From contig CAYRGJ010000011.1 in the NCBI GenBank assembly GCA_964423835.1, positions 19,213 to 83,212 on the forward strand: DNA of 64,000 nt. The letters run 5' to 3'. The position numbers and the translations under genes were made by a program. This document shows positions 35,387 to 43,266 of the stretch, in pieces. The stretch is from JAFGCL01 sp964423835 (GTDB lineage: Bacteria > Chloroflexota > Dehalococcoidia > UBA2247 > RBG-13-53-26). Positions within the stretch are counted from its first letter, which is position 1, and each line of letters opens with the position of its first letter. A model generated the notes under the pieces. It searched no databases. It saw only the letters and a program-made list of their open reading frames with translations, and was not told where the DNA came from.

Positions 35387-36649
35387 ATGGTGGGCCAGAA
35401 GACGGTTCTAGACGTTCTACCAGAAGACCTCGAAACGCTACAAGAGGTCAACGCTATTCCTGAGCTCCGCCTCTTCTTTTGGAGTCTAGCAGGGAGAGAC
35501 GCCAGGGCCTTCGTACGCTCTCGTAAGGAACTGACCAAGGGCCTATGCAACATGGCTATTGCCGGCGCAAGCCTCCTTCAACTTGCAGGCGACCCGCTGA
35601 TACCGAGGTTCGACTTCCCCGCGAGGGGTTTCAGTGACGACCTTCTGAGTCTGTTGGGTACGCCCCGGCGCTACTACAAAGCCCTGGTCACTATCCACGC
35701 CTCAGAGTTGATACTCAAGAGGTTTGAGTTGCCGCCTACACTGGATGGACTGCTATCCTACCGTAGCGGCAAGAGAATGACAGCCGAGGACCTGCAACGC
35801 TATCGCGTGTTCGCACGCTCCTATCTCGTCCGTCACGGAGCGCCACGCCAGGCAAGGACAGCGGACCAGTTGCCGCCACCAGACGAGAACGTGGCCATAC
35901 GGAAGATTGTGGACGATAACCATAGGGTACTGCGGGCGTTGGCCAAGAAATACAGAGACCCCAAAGCATCCAGGGCGGAGTATGGCCTTGACCAAGGCCT
36001 TGTTGATGCACAGTCGGCGTTGTTTTCGGCCGTCCTGGCCTACCTGGAGAATGACCCGCCCCTCTCCAAGATCGTAGATGATGCCTTTGGCAAGGGGTTC
36101 AGATCATTCCTCAAGCAAGTGGCCGAGCACAAAGTGGTTGACGGTGTGAGGAAAGACACCCCGGAACTCACGAAGGACTTCAAGGCGGAACTCGAACGCG
36201 CCAAGCCCAAGACCAAGCTGGACAGGCTAGACGTACTTGAGCGAGTCAAGGACGAGTTCTACTCCGTTGACATGGGCAAGGACCGGACCGGCAAGAGCAG
36301 ATTCGAATCATTGGATGCCGCGATTGAGGACGGCGAGGGCAACACCTATGACCGTGGAGAGACGCTAGAAGACGAGATGCACTTTGATAGCAATGGCAGC
36401 CGGGTGAATGACTACACGATGGAGCGTCGGGGGATGCTGAAAGAAGCGATAGCGGAAGCCGATCTAACCGAGAGAGAGCGCCTAGTTGCCGAACTGAAGT
36501 TGATAGAAATGGTGAATGACGAAGACGTGGCCGCGGCCCTCAAGAAGCGATTTGGCAAGGCCTTCTCGGGGGCGAACATTCGACAACTCACGAGTAGGGC
36601 AACTCTGAAGGTCTCCGCCATAGCAAGGTCGAAGCTGACGACGGACTAG
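35387..36649 (+). CDS. Sigma-70-like protein of the satellite element
   Basis: 420 residues, no close family recognised. The central part (about 205-262) resembles sigma region 2: GLVDAQSALFSAVLAYLEND, KGFRSFLKQVAEHKVVDGVR. The C-terminal part (about 350-415) resembles region 4: LTERERLVAELKLIEMVNDE, then DVAAALKKRFGKAFS, NIRQLTSRATLKV. The first 180 residues are unlike sigma factors and have no motif I can name. If real, it would redirect the host RNA polymerase to element or helper-phage promoters. The assignment is inferred from pattern only. Base composition is lower in GC than neighbouring chromosomal genes. AAGGA lies four bases before the ATG. Confidence 0.45.
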   Translation: MVGQKTVLDVLPEDLETLQEVNAIPELRLFFWSLAGRDARAFVRSRKELTKGLCNMAIAGASLLQLAGDPLIPRFDFPARGFSDDLLSLLGTPRRYYKALVTIHASELILKRFELPPTLDGLLSYRSGKRMTAEDLQRYRVFARSYLVRHGAPRQARTADQLPPPDENVAIRKIVDDNHRVLRALAKKYRDPKASRAEYGLDQGLVDAQSALFSAVLAYLENDPPLSKIVDDAFGKGFRSFLKQVAEHKVVDGVRKDTPELTKDFKAELERAKPKTKLDRLDVLERVKDEFYSVDMGKDRTGKSRFESLDAAIEDGEGNTYDRGETLEDEMHFDSNGSRVNDYTMERRGMLKEAIAEADLTERERLVAELKLIEMVNDEDVAAALKKRFGKAFSGANIRQLTSRATLKVSAIARSKLTTD

Positions 36650-36792
36650 ACTACACCGCAAACGAAGCCCCCTAGGGCGGGAGTGTAACAGAACACCCCG
36701 CCCTCTTTCTTTTCCGCAAAACGTCACAAAGTCCCGCCTTCTGCCGATAGGGATAGCAGAGGCTAAACGAAATGCATAGGAGACGGGCAGAG

Positions 36793-37032
36793 GTGACAAA
36801 GATCTGGACGGAGCTCCGCTACGGAACAGAGAAGAACAGCATCAGACTAGCGAAATCGGCGGACCCAGAGGTCATAACTGCTTTCAGGGATCGGGCCCTA
36901 GAGCAAGCCCGCAAGGACGCACGAGAGAGCAGGGGCCTGGACCCCATCATCCACTCTGAGGACAAGGCGGAACTCACCCGACTGCAAAGGCTGTTCAGCC
37001 TGATATCCCCTCCGGCGGAGGCCTGTCGTTGA
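36793..37032 (+). CDS. Hypothetical small protein, 79 aa
   Basis: Charged, mostly helical protein: ELRYGTEKNSIRLAKSADPE, ITAFRDRALEQARKDARES. The start is taken as GTG 36793 because AGGAGACGGGCAGAG precedes it; ATG 36772 lacks a site. Its stop overlaps the TTG start of the next gene. No family recognised. Confidence 0.5.
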   Translation: MTKIWTELRYGTEKNSIRLAKSADPEVITAFRDRALEQARKDARESRGLDPIIHSEDKAELTRLQRLFSLISPPAEACR

Positions 37033-37331
37033 CGTTTGACCCGAGCACGGCGAGGCTGGCGGGCCGGATCGGCGGCTACAAAAAGGCCGCCCGGTACCCT
37101 GCCGCCGATCTGACCCGCAGCGCCAGGGCCGGGTTCATGGCCAGGTTTGAGCCGAAGGATCCGGGCCTGGATGAGGCCGAACGCCAGCGGCGGACGATGG
37201 CCGCCTTCAAGGCTCATATGGCCTCCCTGGCCTTGAAATCATCTGTTGCCCGGAGGAAGAGGAATGGAAAAAAGGACCGAGATCTGCAACTCCTGCACCG
37301 CCTGCGGCGGCCTGATGTCGGACCGCTGTGA
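37029..37331 (+). CDS. Hypothetical basic small protein, 100 aa
   Basis: Starts at TTG overlapping the previous stop (TTGA). The N-terminus has TARLAGRIGGYKKAARY, Gly- and Lys-rich, then SARAGFMARFEP and a helical middle. The C-terminus is highly basic (VARRKRNGKKDRDL). It overlaps the following zinc-ribbon gene by 68 bases in another frame, as compact phages tolerate. It may bind DNA, but no family is recognised. Confidence 0.45.
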   Translation: MTFDPSTARLAGRIGGYKKAARYPAADLTRSARAGFMARFEPKDPGLDEAERQRRTMAAFKAHMASLALKSSVARRKRNGKKDRDLQLLHRLRRPDVGPL

Positions 37332-37503
37332 GCGATGTGACGACCAGTTCAGCGCCCTTGAGTTGCCCAGCGGCCTCTCGATGGAGAGCATCCAGGCGGA
37401 CTCGCCGGCAGCCGTCCGGGCCCTGGTGCTCATCCAGATAGAGCGCCTGCGGGATGAGCTGCTCGGATATCTCCGGGATGATCTAGGGGACGTATTGCCA
37501 TGA
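37264..37503 (+). CDS. Zinc-ribbon-like small protein, 79 aa
   Basis: Begins MEKRTEICNSCTACGGLMSD, then RCERCDD: cysteines at C-x2-C-x2-C and C-x2-C could hold a zinc. The remainder is helical (ALVLIQIERLRDELLGYLRD). GGAGGAAGAGGA precedes the ATG. Its stop overlaps the ATPase start (ATGA), so the two are likely translated together. Confidence 0.55.
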   Translation: MEKRTEICNSCTACGGLMSDRCERCDDQFSALELPSGLSMESIQADSPAAVRALVLIQIERLRDELLGYLRDDLGDVLP

Positions 37504-38711
37504 TGAGGCTGGACCAGTCTGGCCGCGTCTTCTGCGCCAGCTTTGACAACAATGGCCTGGTGGTCCGGGCCTCCCGGGTCCGCGAGCTGCCCAGCGGCGA
37601 TTTCCGGGCCCTGCTGGAGGTCATGGACGGTGACGTGCCCCTCCACTCTTCGACGGTGAATCTGTGCACCGCCAGCGGCCGGCAGGCCGTGGTCCGGTCA
37701 CTCAACGGCAGCCGGGACGATTGGCCCAATGTCATTGACCTGGCCTGCAGCAGCATAGTGCATCGGCTCATGCAAGGCAGCCCGGCCGAAGAGATCTGCA
37801 GCGAGAAGCCCGTAAGCCCCCTGCGGTATCTCCTGGACCCGTTCCTGCCCCTGGACCAGCCCACCATACTCTTTGGTAAGCCCGGCAGCACCAAGAGCTA
37901 CCTGGCCCTGCTGTGGTGCATCCTGGTGCAGCTCCCGCACCCTGACAACCCCTTCGGCTGGGTCATGGGCAAGAAATGCGCCAACATCCTGTATGCCGAT
38001 AACGAAACGTCCCGGGACACCATACACCGGCGTCTCCAGGAGCTGCTCCGCGGCATGGGGCTGCCGCCCCTCCATATCCACTACAAACGCCTCTACGGAT
38101 CCCTGCCGGCAGAGCAGGAGGACATACAGCGGGTCATCCTGGAGAAGGATATCCGCCTGGTGGTGGTGGACAGCGCCGGCAAGGGCTGCGGCGGCGATAT
38201 CAACGCGGCCCAGCCGGTCAACGACTTCTTTACCGCCTTGAACCAGCTTGGGACTACTTCCCTGGTCATACACCATGAGCCGAAGGACTCCCTGCTCCAG
38301 AAGGATAAGACACCGTACGGCAGCGCCTACTTTGAGGCCGGGGCCCGGTCAGTATGGCACGTCTCCCGCGGCCAGGGCACAGAAGATGAGTTCACCGTCA
38401 TGCTCAAGCATTTGAAGGCCAACGACAGCGCCTTGCATCGGCCCATCGGCCTCCAGGCGAGGTTCAGCCAGGGCCCGGAAGGCAAAGCCGTTCGGTTCCA
38501 GCCCGCGGACCTCCGGGACAGCGAGTTCGCGCCGGCCCTGCCGCTCCGGGAACGTATCATCGGCCTGCTGCGGTCGGGCCCCATGTCGGGCCCGGAGATC
38601 GCGGCGGAGTTGGGTGTCAGCCCTGATATGGTCAGGGCCCGGCTCAACGATGGTAAGTCTCTGTTCGTCAAGGTCGGCCAGGGATGGGGGCTTAAGTCCT
38701 TTGAACACTAG
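37500..38711 (+). CDS. RepA-like AAA ATPase with winged helix
   Basis: 403 residues. A RecA-fold ATPase core has a Walker A of LFGKPGSTKSYLAL at about residue 121, Walker B IRLVVVDSAGKGC at about residue 217 and a sensor-like IHHEPKDS. This places it with RepA/AAA_25 replicative helicase-like proteins of plasmids and phage satellites. The C-terminal 50 residues form a winged helix (RSGPMSGPEIAAELGVSPDM) that could bind the iteron array starting two bases after the stop. It is probably the replication initiator or helicase; no primase domain is visible. Confidence 0.75.
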   Translation: MMRLDQSGRVFCASFDNNGLVVRASRVRELPSGDFRALLEVMDGDVPLHSSTVNLCTASGRQAVVRSLNGSRDDWPNVIDLACSSIVHRLMQGSPAEEICSEKPVSPLRYLLDPFLPLDQPTILFGKPGSTKSYLALLWCILVQLPHPDNPFGWVMGKKCANILYADNETSRDTIHRRLQELLRGMGLPPLHIHYKRLYGSLPAEQEDIQRVILEKDIRLVVVDSAGKGCGGDINAAQPVNDFFTALNQLGTTSLVIHHEPKDSLLQKDKTPYGSAYFEAGARSVWHVSRGQGTEDEFTVMLKHLKANDSALHRPIGLQARFSQGPEGKAVRFQPADLRDSEFAPALPLRERIIGLLRSGPMSGPEIAAELGVSPDMVRARLNDGKSLFVKVGQGWGLKSFEH

Positions 38712-38712
38712 A

Positions 38713-38880
38713 CACCGTACAGCGTACACCGTACATCCCCCCCTAAAGGGGGGGGGAGGTGTACGTTCGGTCTGGAGTACGGGGTGTACGTTGGGTGTAC
38801 GTTGTGAGGGAAACGAGCGTGGGAACACTTCAAGGGTGTACGGGGTGTACGCTCCGGGTGTACGGTCCAGGGGGTGTACG
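38713..38880 (+). other. Candidate replication origin: iterons with a G/C hairpin
   Basis: GGTGTACG occurs seven times on the plus strand (starts 38758, 38783, 38794, 38835, 38844, 38857 and 38873) and once inverted (38723-38730); CACCGTAC at 38713 is a partial copy. Near the left, C7-TAAA-G9 (38737-38756) forms a perfect hairpin. Iterons placed directly after a RepA-like gene are typical of plasmid and satellite origins. From 38881 to 39287 I find no gene; two short readings there have no ribosome binding site or family. Confidence 0.65.
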
Positions 38881-39287
38881 CTCTTTATGTCTACTCCTTA
38901 TGTTAAGTTACCTCCATTCCATTCCTTACTCCGGCAGGCCAAAGCGGGGTCGGAGCTGGTCCCTTCGGCCCCGCGGCGGCTACCAGGCCGGGCGATGCGG
39001 GGTCTTTGCGTCACAGACCTCTCTCCATGTCAGCCAAAGCGGGGGAGGAACGGCTCCCCCGTGGAGGCCCTTCCCATGAAATTGAACATGGGTCCAGGCA
39101 GCCCATGTTGTCTCCTTTGCTCTGGACAGGCGGCGGGGGCCGGTTCGACCACCCCCGCCAAGTGTCCACTCCGGGCCGGGGTCTACCACCCGGAGAACAC
39201 CGCCCCAGGCCGGCTTCGGCCACTTGGAGCACCCAGGGAGCGGCTGCCGAAGGACTCTGAATACGTAAGAAAGAGGTAGACAAGACA

Positions 39288-40400
39288 ATGGCAACCATAG
39301 CAACAAGTGAACTGGCGGACCTTCTGCGGACGCTGGCCGGCCAGTACCGCGAAGTCAAAGCCCGCCTGGACGAGCGCGACCTCAAGGACGCCCGGCATGG
39401 CCTGGTGAGCCCTGGCTTTGATCGCTCCCAGGAATTCAACCCCGAGACAAAGGCGTTTCTGAAGATGCTCCGCCACGGGGAGCGGCGGCTGGACCCTTCC
39501 GAGAGGAAGGCGTTGGTAGAGGACTCAAATGGCCAGTACCTGGTGCCGGCAGATGTCGAGCAGGAGATCTTCCGGGCAGCCTCGGAGCTGGGCACCATTC
39601 GCCCCCTGGCAAGCAAGCGCACCACCAACCGGGACAGGGTACAGGTGCGGACCCTCTCTGGCCTCTCTGCCGGCTGGGGCAAACTGGAGACAGGGACCGA
39701 CATCACGGAGGGCACCCTGACGCCCACTCAGGATACGGTCTACATCGAAGACCTGTATGGCCTCACCAAGATAGGCGAGGATGAGCTGGCCGACGCGTCG
39801 GACGCGGAACTGGCGCAGATAGTGGCCCAGGAGTTCGGGAAAGTCGTGGCCACCATGGAAAACGCGGCGTTCATCAAGGGCGCGGGCCATGCCTCCAGCG
39901 AGCCCAACGGCATCACCACGGACACCACCCTGGCGGCGGCAGCCGTGGAAACAAGCGCGGCCAGCGCCATTGCCGTCGAGGACATTCTGAACTGCGTTTA
40001 CACGGTGCCCAACGAGTACAGAAAAAACCTATCCATCATCTGTCATAGTCAGACGGAACTTGAACTGCGGAAGCTACGGTCTGAAGTGGCCGCCGGCTAT
40101 TGGGGGAACTTCCTCTGGCAGCCCAGCGTAGCGGCGGGAAAGCCGGCGACCTTCTGCGGCTGGCCGATCTACGTGGACGACAACCTTGGCACCCTCTCAG
40201 GCACCCAGGAAGTCCTGGCCATAATCGGCAACATCAGCGAGGGATACAGGATCTTCGACAGGTCTGGCCTGCAGATTCAGTTCCTTGACCAGTTGTACGC
40301 GGAGGCGGGCCTGGTCGCGTGGAAGCTGCACTACCGGGTCGGGTCCTACGTGGTCCGGCCGGCGGACAAGAGGATTGTCCTCTTGAAGGAACATAGCTAG
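39288..40400 (+). CDS. Phage major capsid protein (HK97 family)
   Basis: 370 residues. The first 75 residues are helical and charged (LADLLRTLAGQYREVKARLD), like a short scaffolding delta domain. The main domain has GQYLVPADVEQEIFRAASEL, GLTKIGEDELADASDAELA and ENAAFIKGAG-x5-EPNGI, the A/P-domain pattern of HK97 capsid proteins, ending VGSYVVRPADKRIVLL. No separate protease gene is visible, so processing would need another source. The start follows a weak AAGAAAGAGG region. It is one of only two clear structural or packaging modules in the element. Confidence 0.85.
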   Translation: MATIATSELADLLRTLAGQYREVKARLDERDLKDARHGLVSPGFDRSQEFNPETKAFLKMLRHGERRLDPSERKALVEDSNGQYLVPADVEQEIFRAASELGTIRPLASKRTTNRDRVQVRTLSGLSAGWGKLETGTDITEGTLTPTQDTVYIEDLYGLTKIGEDELADASDAELAQIVAQEFGKVVATMENAAFIKGAGHASSEPNGITTDTTLAAAAVETSAASAIAVEDILNCVYTVPNEYRKNLSIICHSQTELELRKLRSEVAAGYWGNFLWQPSVAAGKPATFCGWPIYVDDNLGTLSGTQEVLAIIGNISEGYRIFDRSGLQIQFLDQLYAEAGLVAWKLHYRVGSYVVRPADKRIVLLKEHS

Positions 40401-40470
40401 GTAGTACACTCTGGGCGGGGCTGGGGTGCAGGGCACGGCATCCTGGCCCCGCCAGGGAGTGGGGGAGCAC

Positions 40471-40746
40471 ATGGACGAAGAGAGAACCATAGCGTCAACC
40501 GAGTACATGGCCGCCAGGGCGGAGCGTGTGAGCACCCTGGCCGCGGGCCCTCTCCCTGACGATGCACAGCAGCGCTGTGAGCTTTGCAGGGCGGAGGCGC
40601 GGGCCGGCCTGGACCAGATACGGCAGGCCCTGGCGGACCTCACCCGCTCCCTGGAGTTGGAGCAGAAGGAAACGCGCTACCTGGCCTGGCAGAATGAAGA
40701 GTTGAAGCGCCAGATAGCAGCGCTGAAGGGTGAGGCGAAGGAGTAG
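40471..40746 (+). CDS. Small coiled-coil protein, 91 aa
   Basis: GGGGGAG precedes the ATG. Residues 45-88 form a coiled coil (RQALADLTRSLELEQKETRY, LAWQNEELKRQIAALKGEAK), with CELC at about residue 38. It sits just after the capsid gene, where a scaffold or head-completion protein might be, but nothing in the sequence proves that role. Confidence 0.55.
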   Translation: MDEERTIASTEYMAARAERVSTLAAGPLPDDAQQRCELCRAEARAGLDQIRQALADLTRSLELEQKETRYLAWQNEELKRQIAALKGEAKE

Positions 40747-40903
40747 CATTATGTCTCTGTCGCGAAACCATCATTTTGCGACATCACGCTCAGAAGGGGT
40801 TGTTATGTCCGGTTGCATATCTGTCTTATATGACCGTCCACGCTCAGGGGTAGGCGCTCCACGCTCAGGACGATAACGGAACATAACGAGGAATTGAGGC
40901 ACC

Positions 40904-41290
40904 ATGACTGAGAGCTTCCTAGACAGACCGCGGTGCGCCGGGACCACCAAAGCCGGCCGTCCGTGCGGGGCCCTGGCCGTTTCAGGGACTCCATACTGCA
41001 ATATGCATGGTCCTCATGCTTTGGAGATCTCAACCAAAGGCGGGAGGCATCGGGCGAATGCATATCGCCTCGAAGCGAGAATGAGCCCACGCCATAAGGA
41101 TGTCGTCCAGATGCTCCGGGACGCTGCCAGAGAGGTCCACGACGGCAAGCTCACCCCGCAGCAGGGGTCAGCCCTGGCCAGCATCTCGACGGCGCTGCTG
41201 AAGGCGCTGGAATCGGCTGACCTCGAAGTGAGGGTCTCATACCTGGAGGTCCGGGCAAGGAAGGAGCTTGATGAGCCGTTTAGAGAGTAG
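40904..41290 (+). CDS. Putative small terminase-like protein
   Basis: 128 residues. The N-terminal RCAGTTKAGRPCGALAVSGT, PYCNMHGPHAL carries a C-x8-C-x11-C-x2-H zinc pattern seen in proteins next to phage terminases. The rest is helical (VVQMLRDAAREVHDGKLTPQ, ALASISTALLKALESADLEV). It ends within the start region of the large terminase gene (20-base overlap), the expected position for a small subunit that recognises DNA. Small subunits are too diverse to be certain. Confidence 0.6.
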   Translation: MTESFLDRPRCAGTTKAGRPCGALAVSGTPYCNMHGPHALEISTKGGRHRANAYRLEARMSPRHKDVVQMLRDAAREVHDGKLTPQQGSALASISTALLKALESADLEVRVSYLEVRARKELDEPFRE

Positions 41291-42680
41291 GCTGGCCACG
41301 CTGGAAAAGAAGATGGCGAGGCCCGCAGTGGCGCCCTGCAGCCTGAACCTGGCGGAGTTGCCCCGGGAGACGGTGGAAGGGGCCCTGGAGGCGCTCAGGG
41401 GCTGCCAGGGGGCAAGCGGGACAGTGGAGCTGCCCGAGTCCATACCCTGGAGCCGATACATCCCGGCAACGCCCACGGCGCGGCAACTGGCGTTCCTGCT
41501 GCTGGGATCCCGGGAGGTGCTCTACGGAGGATCCGCGGGCGGCGGGAAGTCCCTGGCGCTGCTCATGGCGGCCCTGCAGTATGTGGACCGGCCGCACTAT
41601 TCGGCCCTGCTGCTGCGGCGGACATACTCTGACCTGTCTCTGCCGGGGGCCTTGATGGACGTGGCGCAACAGTGGCTGTCCCGGACGCCGGCGAAGTGGA
41701 ACGACACGGAGAAGGCCTGGACGTTCCCCAGCGGGGCCTCTCTGACGTTCGGATACCTGGCCGATGCGGCCGACAAGTACCGCTATCAGTCCACGCAGTT
41801 CCAGTATGTGGGCTTTGACGAGTTGACTCAGTTCGCGGAGGCGGACTACAGGTATTTGTTCTCCCGGCTGCGCCGGCTGGAGGGGTCAGACACTCCCATC
41901 CGGATGAGGGCGGCCAGCAACCCCGGGAACATCGGCCACCAGTGGGTCCGGCAGCGCTTCATGGACGAGCCCGGCCCGGAACGCGTCTTCCTGCCGGCGA
42001 AGCTCACCGACAACCCGCACATTGACAGCCGGGAGTATGTCGAGAGCCTCAACGAGCTGGACCCGATCACCAGGGCGCAGCTCCTGGACGGTGACTGGTC
42101 GGCCCGGCAGGGCGGGAGCAAGTTTCACCGTGAATGGTTCGAGATCGTAGACCAGGCGCCGGCCGATGCCGAGATGGTGCGATATTGGGACCTGGCGGCA
42201 ACCGCTCCCAGACCCGGCCGTGACCCGGACTGGACGGCCGGCTGCCTGATGGGCAAAGGGAAGGACCGCACCCTGTACGTCGTGGACATGAGGCGCATGA
42301 GGGGCACCCCCAACGCTGTTGAGCAGCTCATCCGCCAGACTGCCGAGACGGACGGCAAGGCCACCAAGATCCGCATGGAGCAGGAGCCCGGGGCCTCCGG
42401 GGTCAAGGCTATTGACGACTACGCCAGGCGGGTGCTGATGGGCTTCGACTTCAAGGGGATCAAGAGCACCGGGCCGAAGGAAGTCCGGGCGAATCCCCTG
42501 GCCAGCCAGGCCCAGGCCGGCAACGTCAAGCTGGTCCGCGGGCCGTGGATCGGCGCTTTCCTGGACGAGGCGGAGCTTTTCCCCATCGGGGCCCATGACG
42601 ATCAAGTGGACGCGGCCTCCGGGGCCCTGGCGGAACTGGCGGAGCCCGTCAAGCGTTTCTACTGCGCCCTGGCCTACTGA
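41271..42680 (+). CDS. Terminase large subunit
   Basis: 469 residues. The ATPase domain has Walker A GGSAGGGKSLALLMAAL at about residue 83 and Walker B YVGFDELTQF at about residue 180, with AASNPGNIGHQWVRQRF as the coupling motif. The C-terminal nuclease domain has YWDLAAT at about residue 305 and HDDQVDAASGAL near 445, supplying the RNase-H-fold acidic residues. Together these form the motor that packages DNA into heads. The chosen ATG has AAGGAG four bases upstream. No portal gene follows, unusual for a prophage. Confidence 0.92.
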   Translation: MSRLESRLATLEKKMARPAVAPCSLNLAELPRETVEGALEALRGCQGASGTVELPESIPWSRYIPATPTARQLAFLLLGSREVLYGGSAGGGKSLALLMAALQYVDRPHYSALLLRRTYSDLSLPGALMDVAQQWLSRTPAKWNDTEKAWTFPSGASLTFGYLADAADKYRYQSTQFQYVGFDELTQFAEADYRYLFSRLRRLEGSDTPIRMRAASNPGNIGHQWVRQRFMDEPGPERVFLPAKLTDNPHIDSREYVESLNELDPITRAQLLDGDWSARQGGSKFHREWFEIVDQAPADAEMVRYWDLAATAPRPGRDPDWTAGCLMGKGKDRTLYVVDMRRMRGTPNAVEQLIRQTAETDGKATKIRMEQEPGASGVKAIDDYARRVLMGFDFKGIKSTGPKEVRANPLASQAQAGNVKLVRGPWIGAFLDEAELFPIGAHDDQVDAASGALAELAEPVKRFYCALAY

Positions 42681-42835
42681 GAGCGGCCGCCACCTTCACA
42701 GGAACGCGCAGGGCGCACGCTGAAGGAGCACCCCTACCCGATCCCCTCACCCCCTGTCTGGAAATGCACGACTTTGAGCGTGGACCAAAGAGAAGAGGGC
42801 CCCGAAGGGCCCCCGCTGGTGGTGCTGCCTGCCTG

Positions 42836-43018
42836 CTATCCTTCCTTCCCTTCTCTAAGCCCGTCTCTCTTAAGCCTGGTGACTTCTTCCTCCGAGATCC
42901 TGACCGTCCTATGGCCCAGGCGGACCACCTTGACCCTGCCGGCGCTGATCCATCGCCTCACGGTCCGGACACTGACCTGGAGTTCGCCGGCTACCTGTTC
43001 GATGGTGTAGGTTGGCAC
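42836..43018 (-). CDS. Excisionase-like helix-turn-helix protein
   Basis: 60 residues from GTG behind GGGGGTGA. TYTIEQVAGELQVSVRTVRR, WISAGRVKVVRLGHRTVRIS is a MerR-type winged helix of the excisionase/HTH_17 family. It lies 145 bases from attR on the opposite strand to the rest of the element, and probably bends DNA at the attachment site to favour excision. Confidence 0.8.
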   Translation of the reverse strand: MPTYTIEQVAGELQVSVRTVRRWISAGRVKVVRLGHRTVRISEEEVTRLKRDGLREGKEG

Positions 43019-43041
43019 CCACTCACCCCCTTTCCGCTTGT

Positions 43042-43078
43042 CCTATATTGACAGGTATGGTACTATATTGGACATGGC
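43042..43078. promoter_or_regulatory. Direct repeat before the excisionase, inside attR arm
   Basis: CTATATTGACA and CTATATTGGACA occur 21 bases apart in an AT-rich stretch between the excisionase start and attR. They could bind the integrase or excisionase, or contribute a promoter for the leftward gene. Confidence 0.35.
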
Positions 43079-43162
43079 GAGTCAAGTGGTTTGGCGAGTA
43101 GATAACTGGACAGCTTCTGGAGGGCCTTTCCTTCGTGGTGCTACACCGTTGCGAGGCAGATA

Positions 43163-43205
43163 CCTTCCAAGCAGGCCGTCGCGGGTTCGAATCCCGTCTC
43201 CCGCT
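43163..43205 (+). repeat. attR: 43-bp direct repeat of tRNA-Gly 3' end
   Basis: Identical to 34288-34330 over 43 bases, containing the anticodon loop, T-arm and 3' acceptor strand but no 5' half of a tRNA. It marks the far end of the element. Confidence 0.95.
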
Positions 43206-43229
43206 CCAGTCCTTCACACCACTGCCCCC

Positions 43230-43260
43230 TTGACATTGACGTAGCGTCATAGTCTATAGT
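43230..43260 (+). promoter_or_regulatory. MerR-type promoter with 19-bp spacer and operator dyad
   Basis: TTGACA (43230-43235) and TATAGT (43255-43260) are separated by 19 bases, the stretched spacing that MerR proteins act on. In between lies TGACG-TAG-CGTCA (43237-43249), a perfect dyad. The expected transcription start falls on or next to the ATG of the MerR gene, implying a leaderless mRNA and autoregulation. Confidence 0.75.
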
Positions 43261-43266
43261 CGTGGC

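Larger units (their letters stand above)
34288..43205 (+). mobile_element. Compact integrated element (phage-satellite-like), about 8.9 kb
   Basis: The element lies between two perfect 43-bp attachment repeats at tRNA-Gly. Reading from the tRNA it carries a tyrosine integrase, a sigma-like protein, three small genes, a RepA-like ATPase, an iteron array with a hairpin, a major capsid protein, a coiled-coil protein, small and large terminase-like proteins, and an excisionase on the opposite strand. Every reading frame is intact. Portal, protease, connector, tail and lysis genes are missing. This gene set fits a capsid-encoding phage satellite better than a full prophage; a reduced prophage is the main alternative. 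Confidence 0.85.

Noticed and set aside
38614..39279. 221-codon rightward reading over the iteron region
   Set aside because: It starts inside the RepA-like gene in another frame and translates repeats; no ribosome binding site or motif.
43163..43205. A second tRNA-Gly gene
   Set aside because: Only the 3' part is present; no D-arm or 5' acceptor strand upstream. It is the attachment repeat.
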